DNA of 64,000 nucleotides, taken from Variovorax paradoxus B4. GTDB lineage: Bacteria > Pseudomonadota > Gammaproteobacteria > Burkholderiales > Burkholderiaceae_C. The stretch covers positions 5,579,501 to 5,643,500 of the forward strand of contig NC_022247.1 in the NCBI RefSeq assembly GCF_000463015.1. Direction: 5' to 3'. A program made the translations under genes and the position numbers. The notes under the pieces were generated by a model that ran no database searches, was not told the origin of the DNA, and saw only the letters and a program-made list of their open reading frames with translations. Positions 45,361 to 54,140 of this stretch are shown here, in pieces (position 1 is the first letter of the stretch; every line of letters begins with the position of its first letter).

Positions 45361-48156
45361 ATGACCGCCAGCATTCAGAGGGGTTCCACGGAAACCCACA
45401 CCAGTGTGAACCAGTTGCCAGCCACGCCATCGACAGAAGCGACCGAGGTCGCGTTCTCTTCCTATTCGCGCTTCGTCCAGCGCCTGCGCCGCAGGTATGC
45501 GGCCGAGCTTGCATTGCTTTCCCCTGGCGCGCCGCGGCGCGAGTCGATGTCGAAGGCCTACGAGGCATTGCGCGAACGCGGGGACGGCGTCGGCGATGCG
45601 CTGCGCATTGTGCGGCAGCTGGTGATGGAACGGCTTGTAACCCTCGATTGCGATGCCCAGGCGCCGCTGGCCGTGGTGACCACCGCCGTGACCGAGCTCG
45701 CGGAATTCGCGCTCGACGTCGCCTGCCGCGACGCCTGCCAGGAACTCGACGCGGTGCACGGCGCCCCCCTGGGCCCCGAGGGGCAGCGCGCGCAGCTCTG
45801 GGTGGTGGGCATGGGCAAGCTCGGCGCGCGCGAGCTCAACGTGTCGAGCGACATCGACCTGATCTACCTGTACGACCTGGACGGCGAGACCCGCGGCGAT
45901 GCCGATGGCCGCGGCCGCCTCTCGAACCAGGAATATTTCTCGCGCGCCGTGAAGCGCATCTATGCGCTGGTGGGCGACATCACCGAGCACGGCTTCGTGT
46001 TCCGCGTCGACCTTGCGCTGCGGCCGAACGGCAATTCCGGGCCCAGCGTGGTGTCGCTCGACGCGCTCGAAGAGTATTTTCAGGTGCAGGGCCGCGAGTG
46101 GGAGCGCTTTGCCTGGATGAAGAGCCGGGTCGTCGCGCCGCGCGACGTGGTCACGGAAGGCCTCGCGCAGGGCCTGCGCGCCACGGTGCTGCCCTTCGTG
46201 TTCCGCCGCTACCTGGACTACAGCGTGTTCGATTCGCTGCGCACGCTGCACCGGCAGATCCGCGAGCAGTCGGCCCGCCGCAGCGCCGGACGGCCCGAGC
46301 GCGCCAACGACGTCAAGCTCTCGCGCGGGGGCATCCGCGAGATCGAATTCACCGTGCAGCTGCTCCAGGTGGTGCGCGGCGGGCAGTTCCCCGAACTGCG
46401 CACCCGCCCCACGCTCGACGCATTGCAGCGGCTGGCGCGCGCCGGCCTGATGCCGCAGGAAACCGCCGACACGCTGGCCGCGGCCTACGAGTTCCTGCGC
46501 CGCGTGGAGCACCGCATCCAGTACCTGGACGACCAGCAGACCCACGTGCTGCCGGTGGCCGACGACGACCTGCGCTGGATCGCGCAAACCATGGGCGACA
46601 TCGGCTGCTGCGCATTCCTCGAGCAGCTCGACACGCACCGCGAGTTCGTGGCGCAGGAATTCGACAAGCTGCTCGGCGGCGAAAAGCCCTGCAACGGCAA
46701 ATGCAACGGCAAGAAGGCGGCCGCGCCCACCGACCTGGCCGACCTGCTCGACGATCTGCCGCCGGCTTTTGCCGACCGCATCCGCAACTGGTGCGAGCAG
46801 CCCCGCGTGCTGGCCCTGCGCGAGGAAACGCGGGCACGGCTGCGCCAGCTGGTGCAGCGCACCGGACACTGGCTGAAGGAGCCCGATGGCGACGGCCCCG
46901 GACAAACCCCGCGCCATGTGGATGCCGCGCTGCGCTGGGCCGACTGGATCGAGCCGCTCTTGCGGCGCGAAAGCTACCTGGCGCTGCTGGTCGAGCGGCC
47001 CGCGGTGCAGGAACGGCTGCTGCGGCTGCTGGGCGCCGCGAAGTGGCCGGCACGCTACCTGATGCAGCACCCGGGCGTGATCGACGAGCTCGCGAGCGAC
47101 GAAATGCTGTCGGGCCGCTTCATGGCGGCCGAGTTCGAGCGCGAGCTCGAGGCGCGCCACGCCTCGCTCAGCCGCACCGGCGAGGCCGACGAAGAGCGCC
47201 TGCTGAACCTGCTGCGCCACGCCCACCATGCCGAGGTGTTCCGCACGCTGGCGCGCGACGTGGACGGCCGGCTCACGGTGGAGCAGGTGGCCGACGACCT
47301 GAGCGCGCTGGCCGACACCACGCTGCGCGTGACGGCCCATTGGTGCTGGCCGCATGTGCGCAACAGGCACCGCGAGCTGCCGCAGTTCGCCATCATCGGC
47401 TACGGCAAGCTCGGTGGAAAGGAGCTGGGCTACGGCAGCGACCTCGACATCGTGTTCGTCTACGAAGACGACGACGAGCGCGCGGGCGAGGTCTACGCGG
47501 CCTACGTGCGCAAGCTGATCAACTGGCTCACCGTGAAGACGCGCGAGGGCGACCTGTTCGAGATCGACACCGCCTTGAGGCCGAACGGCAATTCGGGCCT
47601 GCTGACCACCAGCTTCGAAGCCTACGAGCGCTACCAATTGGGGCGCGGCAGCAATACCGCATGGACCTGGGAACACCAGGCCATGACGCGCGCGCGCTTC
47701 GTGCTCGGCAGCGCCGAGCTGGGCACGCGCTTCGACCAGGTGCGCGAGGCCGTGCTGGTGGCGCCGCGCGACCGCGAGGCGCTGAAGGCCGAGATCATCG
47801 CCATGCGCAACAAGCTGCGCGGCGCGCGGCCGGTGAAGGCCGACCGCTTCGACGTCAAGCACAGCCCCGGCGGCATGGTGGACGCCGAGTTCGCGGTGCA
47901 GTTCCTGGTGCTGTCGGCCTCGGGCGAGCATCCGGAGCTGATTCCCAACGTCGGGAACATCGCGCTGCTGGTGCGGGCGGAAGAAGCCGGTCTGCTGCCT
48001 GCAGGCGTCGGCCGCAACGCCGCCGCAGCGTACCGCGAACTGCGGCGCGTGCAGCATCGCGCGCGCCTCAATGAAGAACCGACCCAGGTCACCCCGCCCG
48101 CACTGGCCGCCGAGCGCGATGCCATGCTGGCGCTGTGGAAGGCGGTATTTGGCTGA
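45361..48156 (+). CDS. glnE: Bifunctional glutamine synthetase adenylyltransferase/deadenylylase
   Basis: A 931-residue regulator of glutamine synthetase (E. coli GlnE is 946). Two nucleotidyltransferase domains are visible: the first with GMGKLGARELNVSSDIDLI near residue 157 and the second with GYGKLGGKELGYGSDLDIVF near 680, each followed by a helical PII-UTase-like domain. The N-terminal domain removes AMP and the C-terminal domain adds it, governed by PII and glutamine. The ATG at 45361 starts MTASIQRGS; a longer frame to 45292 would overlap the divergent yhdP start. rlpA overlaps its 3' end. Confidence 0.94.
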   Translation: MTASIQRGSTETHTSVNQLPATPSTEATEVAFSSYSRFVQRLRRRYAAELALLSPGAPRRESMSKAYEALRERGDGVGDALRIVRQLVMERLVTLDCDAQAPLAVVTTAVTELAEFALDVACRDACQELDAVHGAPLGPEGQRAQLWVVGMGKLGARELNVSSDIDLIYLYDLDGETRGDADGRGRLSNQEYFSRAVKRIYALVGDITEHGFVFRVDLALRPNGNSGPSVVSLDALEEYFQVQGREWERFAWMKSRVVAPRDVVTEGLAQGLRATVLPFVFRRYLDYSVFDSLRTLHRQIREQSARRSAGRPERANDVKLSRGGIREIEFTVQLLQVVRGGQFPELRTRPTLDALQRLARAGLMPQETADTLAAAYEFLRRVEHRIQYLDDQQTHVLPVADDDLRWIAQTMGDIGCCAFLEQLDTHREFVAQEFDKLLGGEKPCNGKCNGKKAAAPTDLADLLDDLPPAFADRIRNWCEQPRVLALREETRARLRQLVQRTGHWLKEPDGDGPGQTPRHVDAALRWADWIEPLLRRESYLALLVERPAVQERLLRLLGAAKWPARYLMQHPGVIDELASDEMLSGRFMAAEFERELEARHASLSRTGEADEERLLNLLRHAHHAEVFRTLARDVDGRLTVEQVADDLSALADTTLRVTAHWCWPHVRNRHRELPQFAIIGYGKLGGKELGYGSDLDIVFVYEDDDERAGEVYAAYVRKLINWLTVKTREGDLFEIDTALRPNGNSGLLTTSFEAYERYQLGRGSNTAWTWEHQAMTRARFVLGSAELGTRFDQVREAVLVAPRDREALKAEIIAMRNKLRGARPVKADRFDVKHSPGGMVDAEFAVQFLVLSASGEHPELIPNVGNIALLVRAEEAGLLPAGVGRNAAAAYRELRRVQHRARLNEEPTQVTPPALAAERDAMLALWKAVFG

Positions 48157-49282
48157 GCGCGCCCGCTCCCTCGCCACCCCCGCGCTGGCGGCCTGCGCGG
48201 TGGCCGTCGCCGTCCTTCTCGCGGGCTGCGCGAGCGGCACGCGCAGCGGCGGCGGCGCACTGGGCGGCCGCGACGGCCCCGGCACGAACATCCCGTCCGA
48301 CCTGGACCGCGTGCCGGATGCCGAGCCCCGCGTCGAAGCCATCCGCAACAGCGGCGGCACCAGCAAGCCCTACACGGTGCTGGGCCGGGCCTACCAGCCG
48401 ATCACCGACGACCGGCCGTTCCGCGAATCGGGCATTGCCTCGTGGTACGGCCGCAAGTTCCACAGCGTATCGACCGCGAGCGGCGAGCCCTACGACATGT
48501 ACGCCATGACGGCCGCGCACAAGACGCTGCCGCTGCCCAGCTACGTGCGGGTGCGCAATCCGGCCAACGGGCGCGAGGTGATCGTGCGGGTGAACGACCG
48601 CGGGCCCTTTGTCGACGGCCGCATCATCGACCTGAGCTACACGGCGGCGCTCAAGCTCGACCTGCTGCGCGGCGTGGCGCCGGTGGAGATCGAGCGCATC
48701 ACGAACGAAGACATCCGGACAGGCGCGTGGCGGCGCGATTCGGGGACGGCGTATGCCTCGGCGTCGCAGGCGGCTGCGCCGGTGCCCGTGCCCTCGGCCT
48801 GGGTGGCGCCGGTGGCGATGAACGCTGCACCATCGGCCTCGACGATGCCGGTCGTGCCGCAGACGCCGATGGCGCCTGCCGAGCAGGTCTCGCAGGCTGC
48901 GCCGCCGGCACCCGCGCCGGAAGTCCCATCGCCGCGCCAGGCGATCGTGGTCACCGACCTTGCGCCGATGGCGCCGCCCGCGGGACCGGCGCCGGCGCCC
49001 ATCGCGGTCTCGGCGGCGGCGGCGCGCGCTTCATCGTCCGCCGCGGCAGCGGGCTTCTGGGTCCAGCTCGGCGCCTTCCGCGAGCGCGACGGCGCGGAGA
49101 GCCTGCAGAACCAGGCCGCCCGCGGCCTGCCCGCGCTGGCGCCGCAGCTGCGCGTGTTCAGCGAAGCCGGCACGCACCGCCTGCAGGCCGGACCCTTCCC
49201 CTCGCGCAGCGCGGCCGGCGAGGCCGTCACGCAGCTGCGCGAGAGCCTGCGCATCGCACCGATGGTGGTCGAGCGCCGCTAG
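48149..49282 (+). CDS. rlpA: RlpA-like septal ring lytic transglycosylase with SPOR domain
   Basis: A 377-residue outer-membrane lipoprotein cutting denuded glycan strands at the septum. A signal with lipobox VLLAGC ends near residue 24; the double-psi barrel (about 85-180) holds GIASWYGRKFHSV, SYVRVRNPANGREV and VRVNDRGPFVDGRIIDLS; an Ala/Pro-rich linker follows (about 205-300), then a C-terminal SPOR domain (about 302-377, FWVQLGAFRERDGAE). I chose a TTG start overlapping the glnE stop by 8 bp, because a GGAAGGCGG site precedes it and it places the lipobox correctly. An ATG at 48119 is the alternative. Confidence 0.9.
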   Translation: MAERARSLATPALAACAVAVAVLLAGCASGTRSGGGALGGRDGPGTNIPSDLDRVPDAEPRVEAIRNSGGTSKPYTVLGRAYQPITDDRPFRESGIASWYGRKFHSVSTASGEPYDMYAMTAAHKTLPLPSYVRVRNPANGREVIVRVNDRGPFVDGRIIDLSYTAALKLDLLRGVAPVEIERITNEDIRTGAWRRDSGTAYASASQAAAPVPVPSAWVAPVAMNAAPSASTMPVVPQTPMAPAEQVSQAAPPAPAPEVPSPRQAIVVTDLAPMAPPAGPAPAPIAVSAAAARASSSAAAAGFWVQLGAFRERDGAESLQNQAARGLPALAPQLRVFSEAGTHRLQAGPFPSRSAAGEAVTQLRESLRIAPMVVERR

Positions 49283-49294
49283 TCTTGCCCGGTC

Positions 49295-50677
49295 TCAGCG
49301 CGGTCGATCGACCGGCTCCTCGCGCGCAGGAAGCAACGGCGCAACCACCTCGGCCACCTGCCGAGCGTTGCCGGCGCTGATCTTGCGCATCGCCCTGGAC
49401 AGCCGGTCATCCCCGGCGGCCTTCGTCCAGAAGGCGTGGGCGGCCTGAAACGCCGGCTCCCAGACCTCGGGCCTGGCACCCAGCGACTGGAACGAAGGGC
49501 TGACGAGCCGCAACTCCGGCTCGATGCTGCCGCCCACAGGCGCGTACATCATGGGGAGCATGTCGTAGGCGGGTGCCACGTCAACGGGCCGCCCGCGCTC
49601 GTCGGTCATCAGCGAGAGATTCTCGAAGTGGCGGTCCCCATTTCCAATCAGCTCCGAAAAGGCGGTCAGGACGAGGACTTGCCGCACCGCGCTCGACCCG
49701 AGCATTCCAGCCTCCTCGCAGCGCTGTGCGAACGACGGCCAGCTGTCCCGCATCCCGAACAGCTCGTCATCAATCGCGCCTGCGGAGATCATTCCCCGCC
49801 GGCCGAACCGCCCCACGCGGTCGAAGCGCTCGACTTCGAGGAAGCCATATCCGCCGATCTCCAAATAGCGCGCTGGCGCTGCCTCGATCCCGGCTTCGTC
49901 GAGCGCACGCAATGCCAGTTCTTCCAGGATGAGCATCTCCGAAGACCGGGTTCCGGCGCGGGCAAACTTCACGATGAGATGCCCACGGGCCTCAGTCTCG
50001 CAGGTGAACTTGGGCTGCTCGCCGCCCGCGCTGCTGCCGGCACCCGTCTGGCTGGTGGCGTTCGCCAGGTCCTGGTAGGCCCGGGGGATATCGGCGGCCG
50101 CGATCGGCGCGACCTGCCGCGAGGCCATGTGGGCAGCGAACGAGCTCGCACCCCACATCAGCGAACCCGCCACGTCCGAACCGACCGAGCACAGGAACTT
50201 CACACGGTGGTCGTCAGACCAGTCCCGAAGCGAGGACGGCACGCCGATCTCCGCGGCCACGGCCCTCGCAATGCGCGCTCCAAGGTAGCCGGACGGTGCC
50301 GCGAACGCCATTGCGGGCGGCAGCCCCTCGTGAAAGCGGCTGTCCGGTCCGCCCAGATCAGCCCAGGTGCCGCCACGCAGGAAGGTGACGGTGCCCACCT
50401 CGGTGACCCGGCCGTCCTCGCCCACTCGAAAGACGGGCTGGGGAGAGGGGACAGGTTCGCTTCGCACGAGCGCATACCGCGGTGTGCGCACGCCGGGCTC
50501 CCTGAACCGAATCACTTCGCGACCAAATTTCTGAATAGTTCGAGAGAAAGTTGCCTGGCTCACCTGGAGGCGAGCCAACAGTTCGGCGACGGGCCTTGGT
50601 CCCTGGGCTAGCACCTGTCGGACGAGGGCCGCCCGTTCGGACTCGCCGGTCTCTATCGACCTTGATGCGGCGCTCAT
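49295..50677 (-). CDS. HipA-family kinase with fused N-terminal helix-turn-helix (YjjJ-like)
   Basis: A 460-residue protein. Residues about 15-65 form a winged-helix domain (VRQVLAQGPRPVAELLARLQ then VSQATFSRTIQKFG), followed by the HipA N-subdomain (about 90-200) and HipA kinase core: the Gly-rich GAGSSAGGEQPKFTCE near 215, HLIVKFARAGT near 235, catalytic GNGDRHFENLS near 345 and metal-binding VAPAYDMLPMMY near 368. No separate hipB antitoxin is present; this matches orphan YjjJ. ATG 50677 has a GGAAA site and is preferred over a TTG at 50689. A CATTG/CAATG palindrome covers the start. Confidence 0.87.
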   Translation of the reverse strand: MSAASRSIETGESERAALVRQVLAQGPRPVAELLARLQVSQATFSRTIQKFGREVIRFREPGVRTPRYALVRSEPVPSPQPVFRVGEDGRVTEVGTVTFLRGGTWADLGGPDSRFHEGLPPAMAFAAPSGYLGARIARAVAAEIGVPSSLRDWSDDHRVKFLCSVGSDVAGSLMWGASSFAAHMASRQVAPIAAADIPRAYQDLANATSQTGAGSSAGGEQPKFTCETEARGHLIVKFARAGTRSSEMLILEELALRALDEAGIEAAPARYLEIGGYGFLEVERFDRVGRFGRRGMISAGAIDDELFGMRDSWPSFAQRCEEAGMLGSSAVRQVLVLTAFSELIGNGDRHFENLSLMTDERGRPVDVAPAYDMLPMMYAPVGGSIEPELRLVSPSFQSLGARPEVWEPAFQAAHAFWTKAAGDDRLSRAMRKISAGNARQVAEVVAPLLPAREEPVDRPR

Positions 50678-50756
50678 TGAATTTTCCAATGAATAGTTCG
50701 TCGCATTCTACAGCGACCTCCTCTCGAAAGCCGCGGCCGGTACCGGAGCCGATGCC

Positions 50757-51221
50757 TCAGGGCATCGCCTTCGCCGCCACCGGCACGCGCATGCCCACAC
50801 CCATGCGGTTCCAGGCATTGATCTGCGCAATCGCGATCGAGAGTTCGACGATTTCGAGTTCGCTGAAATGCGCCTGGAGGGCTTCGAACTCGGCGTCGCG
50901 GGCTTCGTGATGGTCCGGCAGGCGCGTCAGCATTTCGGCCCAGTCGAGGGCCGCGCGCTCGCGCTCGCTGAAAAAATTCACTTCGCGCCAGGTGGCCAGG
51001 CTGTTGATGCGCTGCCAGTCTTCGCCCTGCTGACGGAGGTCGCGCACATGCATGTCGAGGCAGTAGGCGCAGCCGTTGATCTGCGAGACACGGGCAAAGA
51101 CGAGGTCGATCAGCACCTTGCCGAGGCTGGACGATTCGATGGCGCCGTTGACGGCGATCATGGCCTGGAAGGCCTTGGGGGCGATCTTGAACCAGGTGAG
51201 GCGGGGGGCGGTGTTGCTCAT
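50757..51221 (-). CDS. Carboxymuconolactone decarboxylase-family (AhpD-like) protein, ECF41 partner
   Basis: A 154-residue AhpD-like protein with the redox motif CAYCLDMH near residue 52 (CxxC plus His), characteristic of peroxidase-associated COE proteins that are almost always next to ECF41 sigma genes. An exact ECF41 promoter lies 52-78 bp upstream of its start, so it is a direct target of the sigma factor encoded immediately upstream. The natural substrate of these partner enzymes is unknown; peroxide or disulphide chemistry is inferred from the motif. Confidence 0.92.
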   Translation of the reverse strand: MSNTAPRLTWFKIAPKAFQAMIAVNGAIESSSLGKVLIDLVFARVSQINGCAYCLDMHVRDLRQQGEDWQRINSLATWREVNFFSERERAALDWAEMLTRLPDHHEARDAEFEALQAHFSELEIVELSIAIAQINAWNRMGVGMRVPVAAKAMP

Positions 51222-51272
51222 GGCATGTACTCCAGGTGGTTGAGATGAAAAATCTGCTTGCTACCTGTTGAA

Positions 51273-51299
51273 GACGGGCCAGCCATCGGCCCTGTGACA
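51273..51299 (-). promoter_or_regulatory. ECF41-type promoter of the AhpD-like gene
   Basis: On the minus strand TGTCACA (51299-51293) and CGTC (51276-51273) are separated by exactly 16 bp, the published ECF41 promoter consensus. It lies in the gap between the sigma gene and its partner, about 52 bp from the partner start codon. Confidence 0.85.
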
Positions 51300-51310
51300 C
51301 GCCGCGCGAA

Positions 51311-52192
51311 TTATTTCGGGGAAAAATGCTGCGCGATGCGCGCCAGCTTGTCGGGGTTGCGCTGCGCGCGGATGCGCACGATGCGCTCGCCCTCGATCTC
51401 GAAGGTCTGGGCCGATTCCAGCTGGCCGTCGATGAAGCGCAAGAGCCCGGGCTCGCCGTTGATCTCCGCCAGTTCCATGCGCACCGAGGCGCCCATGCGG
51501 CGCCAGAGCGCGAAGTAGAGCTGCGCGAGGCGCTGGCTGCCGCGCAGCATCTTGCTGAAGGTCTGCACCTTGCCGCCGCCGTCGCCGATGAGTTCGACGT
51601 CTTCCGCCATCAGCGCCTTCAGGTCCTGCAGGCTGCCGCGCGCGGCCGCATCGGCGAAAGCACGCAGCAGGCGCTGGTGGGTTTCGCGCGGCACCTGGAA
51701 ACGCGGGCGCGCCTCCTGCACCTGCGCCTTGGCGCGGTGCACCAGCTGCCGGCATGCGGCCTCGGTCTTGCCCAGCGTGCGGGCCACCTCGTCGTAGTCG
51801 GCGTCGAACACTTCGCGCAGCAGGAAGGCCGCGCGCGCCTCGGGCGCCAGGCGCTCGAGCACGGCCAGGAAGGCCACGGAGATGTTGTCGGCGCGCTCGA
51901 GCAATTGTTCCGGGGTGTCCGGCCCGTCGGTCAGCGTGGGCTCGGGCATCCAGGGGCCGATGTAGTGCTCGCGCTGGACCTTCGCGGCGCGCAGCCGGTC
52001 GATCGAGAGGCGCGTGACCACGGTGACCAGCCAGGCTTCGGCGCTGTCGAAGGCGGCCTTGTCGGCCTCATGCCAGCGCAGCCAGGCGTCCTGCACGACT
52101 TCCTCGGCCTCCGCGACGGACCCGAGCATGCGGTAGGCGATGCCCTGCAGGCGGCGGCGGCGGCTGTTGAAGGCGAGGGTCGGGTCGTCCAT
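51311..52192 (-). CDS. ECF41-family sigma factor (SigJ-like, SnoaL C-terminal extension)
   Basis: A 293-residue sigma factor. Region 2 is at about 8-75 (LQGIAYRMLGSVAEAEEVVQ), the WMPEP and DGPDTPEQ linker motifs near 85-98, region 4 near 110-165 (LLREVFDADYDEVARTLGK), then a SnoaL-like C-terminal domain (about 175-285) with the DGGGKVQ motif near 203 that modulates activity in place of an anti-sigma factor. The ATG at 52192 lies directly downstream of an ECF41 promoter, implying autoregulation and an mRNA with almost no leader. A GTG at 52198 would start before the predicted transcript start. Confidence 0.93.
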   Translation of the reverse strand: MDDPTLAFNSRRRRLQGIAYRMLGSVAEAEEVVQDAWLRWHEADKAAFDSAEAWLVTVVTRLSIDRLRAAKVQREHYIGPWMPEPTLTDGPDTPEQLLERADNISVAFLAVLERLAPEARAAFLLREVFDADYDEVARTLGKTEAACRQLVHRAKAQVQEARPRFQVPRETHQRLLRAFADAAARGSLQDLKALMAEDVELIGDGGGKVQTFSKMLRGSQRLAQLYFALWRRMGASVRMELAEINGEPGLLRFIDGQLESAQTFEIEGERIVRIRAQRNPDKLARIAQHFSPK

Positions 52193-52200
52193 GCTCACAA

Positions 52201-52227
52201 GACGGGCGACCCACCGGGTTTGTGACA
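52201..52227 (-). promoter_or_regulatory. ECF41-type promoter of the sigma gene (autoregulatory)
   Basis: TGTCACA (52227-52221) and CGTC (52204-52201) on the minus strand are exactly 16 bp apart, identical in form to the partner-gene promoter. It occupies the 43-bp gap to the ferritin-like gene and ends 8 bp before the sigma ATG. Confidence 0.85.
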
Positions 52228-52235
52228 GACAGCCG

Positions 52236-53093
52236 TTATGCGCCCTGGTATTCGGGCTTGGGGCCGAGCGTGGCGGCCAGTTCCTTGCGGTAGCGGTTGA
52301 GCTCCTGCACGGTCTTGAAGCTGCGGTTCATCAAGAGGCTCAGGTTGTGCAGGATGCGTTCGCCGACCTTGCTTTCCCAGACCGCGTCGAACTTGATCTG
52401 CTTGTCGAGCCAATGCTCGAGCCAGTCGGGATCGGGCATGCGGCTCTGGATGGTGTCGTTCGGGAACAGCGACTTGTTGACGTGCAGGTTGGTCGGGTGC
52501 AGCGCCTGGGCGGTGCGGCGCGCGCTGGCCATCAGCACGCCGACCTTGGTGAAGGCGGCGCGCGCCTCGTCGCCGAACTTTTCCATCGCGCGCCTCATGT
52601 AGCGCAGGTAGGCGCCGCCGTGGCGGGCCTCGTCCTGGCTCAGCGTGGTGTAGATGTGCTTGATGACCGGCTCGGTGTGCCACTGGGCGGCACGGCGGTA
52701 CCAGTGGTTGAGGCGGATTTCGCCGCAGAAATGCAGCATCAGGGTTTCGAGCGGCGGGGCCGGGTCGAAGTCGAAGCGCACCTCGTGCAGTTCCTGCTCG
52801 GTGGGCGCATGCTGGGGGCTGAAGCGCTTCAGGTACTCCATGAGCACCAGCGAGTGCTTCTGCTCCTCGAAGAACCAGATCGACATGAAAGCGGAAAAAT
52901 CGCTATCGTGGCGGTTGTCGCGCAGGAACATCTCGGTGGCCGGCAACGCCGCCCACTCGGTGATGGCGTTCATCTTGATGGTCTGCGCCTGCTCTTCCGA
53001 CAGCAGCGAAGCATCGAACGACTGCCAGGGAATGTCCTTGTCCATGTCCCAGCGGACAGATTCGAGTTGTCTGAAGAGTTCCGGATAAAGCAT
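52236..53093 (-). CDS. Ferritin-like / acyl-ACP-desaturase-fold di-iron protein
   Basis: A 285-residue four-helix di-iron protein. Two ExxH-type metal motifs are visible: FFEEQKHSLVLMEY near residue 75 and SQDEARHGGAYLRYM near 150, with upstream Glu in ITEWAALPATEMFLRDNRH near 45 and FCGEIRLNHWY near 122. The fold class (ferritin-like, near acyl-ACP desaturases and AurF-like oxygenases) is clear; the reaction is not. I chose MLYPELFRQL over a start at 53144 because TAAAAT, a likely -10 element, lies between them. It precedes the ECF41 gene in the same direction. Confidence 0.82.
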   Translation of the reverse strand: MLYPELFRQLESVRWDMDKDIPWQSFDASLLSEEQAQTIKMNAITEWAALPATEMFLRDNRHDSDFSAFMSIWFFEEQKHSLVLMEYLKRFSPQHAPTEQELHEVRFDFDPAPPLETLMLHFCGEIRLNHWYRRAAQWHTEPVIKHIYTTLSQDEARHGGAYLRYMRRAMEKFGDEARAAFTKVGVLMASARRTAQALHPTNLHVNKSLFPNDTIQSRMPDPDWLEHWLDKQIKFDAVWESKVGERILHNLSLLMNRSFKTVQELNRYRKELAATLGPKPEYQGA

Positions 53094-53221
53094 CAAAGTC
53101 TTTCTAAGGCCGTCGATTTTAGTCGGCCCGTTTGGCGCACCCATGACAGACGCGCGATGATGTGTGGATAAGCGCGGTCTTATGACGCGAAATGCACACC
53201 TTTTTGTCCCAGGAGCCCCCT

Positions 53222-53851
53222 ATGCGAATCCCTGTCCGATGGTCGGCGCCAAGGCGCTGCGCTCCGGTCGCCGCCCTGGCCGCATGCCTGTTCGCCGCTG
53301 GCACGGCGGCCGCCCAGGCGCCCTCCGCGCCCCCTGCCCTCCCTGCCGACGGCGTTGCCGCCGCGGCCTGCCCGGCCATCCTGCAACACACCTTCCCGCG
53401 GTTGCAGGATGAAAAACCACAATCCTTGTGCCAGTACGCCGGCAAGGTGGTGCTGGTCGTGAATACCGCGAGCTTCTGCGGCTTTACCCCGCAATACAAG
53501 GGGCTGGAGGCGCTGGACAGCAAATACCGCTCGCGCGGGCTGGTGGTCCTGGGCTTTCCGTCCAACGATTTCTCGCAGGAATCGGGTTCGAACAAGGAAA
53601 TTGCAGATTTCTGCGAAAGCACCTTCGGCGTGAAGTTTCCGATGTTCGCGAAGTCGTCGGTACGTGGAGCCAATGCCAACCCGCTGTTCAAGCAGCTCGC
53701 GCTGGCCTCCGGCACCACGCCGAAGTGGAATTTCTACAAATACCTCATCGGGCGGGACGGCAAGGTGGTGCAGGCCTGGTCCAGCATGACGGCGCCCGAC
53801 GAAAGCGCCTTCGTCAAGGTCATCGAGAGCCAGCTCGCGGCCGGGAGCTGA
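53222..53851 (+). CDS. Periplasmic glutathione peroxidase-family protein
   Basis: A 209-residue thioredoxin-fold peroxidase with a Sec signal (residues 1-34, ending AAGTAAAQA), unlike the cytosolic BtuE type. Active-site Cys is in VVNTASFCGFTPQYKGLE near residue 85; LGFPSNDFSQESGSNKE near 115 and a C-terminal KWNFYKYLIGRDG near 170 are family motifs. Reduction of hydroperoxides in the periplasm is inferred; the electron donor (thioredoxin-like rather than glutathione) is not shown. Divergent from the ferritin-like gene, with which it shares a 128-bp promoter region. Confidence 0.9.
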   Translation: MRIPVRWSAPRRCAPVAALAACLFAAGTAAAQAPSAPPALPADGVAAAACPAILQHTFPRLQDEKPQSLCQYAGKVVLVVNTASFCGFTPQYKGLEALDSKYRSRGLVVLGFPSNDFSQESGSNKEIADFCESTFGVKFPMFAKSSVRGANANPLFKQLALASGTTPKWNFYKYLIGRDGKVVQAWSSMTAPDESAFVKVIESQLAAGS

Positions 53852-54115
53852 CGGCCTTGCCAATGTGAACTAACGGTCACAAACGTTTACCACTGGAGGG
53901 GGAACCGGGCTGGCACACTGTGCTCATACCGAGCGAGGGCAGCCAATGCCTTCCAGTTTTTCATGTTGCGAGGTCTTCTGGGCGTCTTGTCTGGTCGAAA
54001 TCCCGAGGCGATTCTTCTCCTCCTCCCTCCCTCCCTCCTTCGCGTCGGGGCGCCTCGCAGCATTTTTGTATTTCCCCTCAGGGGCGGGGCGCGGCAACAC
54101 CGGCGCCCTGAATCG
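53852..54115. other. Intergenic region without a supported gene
   Basis: No convincing gene is seen between the peroxidase and the transferase genes. It holds a long pyrimidine tract (CTCCTCCTCC then CTCCCTCC repeats, about 54018-54042) and a short minus-strand frame of 25 residues (MKNWKALAALARYEHSV...) that I do not regard as coding. Confidence 0.5.
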
Positions 54116-54140
54116 AAAAAGGCGCCTGAGGCGCCTTTTT
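54116..54140. terminator. Bidirectional intrinsic terminator
   Basis: A5-GGCGCC-TGA-GGCGCC-T6: a perfect hairpin with A and T runs on both flanks directly after the stop of the glutathione S-transferase gene, usable in either direction for the convergent genes. Confidence 0.85.

Noticed and set aside
53887..53966. 25-residue minus-strand peptide starting MKNWKALAALARYEHS
   Set aside because: Short, with no clear ribosome site and no continuing frame; could be a decayed fragment, but cannot be supported.
54018..54042. Pyrimidine tract of CTCC repeats
   Set aside because: Mirror-like low-complexity DNA, possibly structure-forming, but with no gene or signal tied to it.
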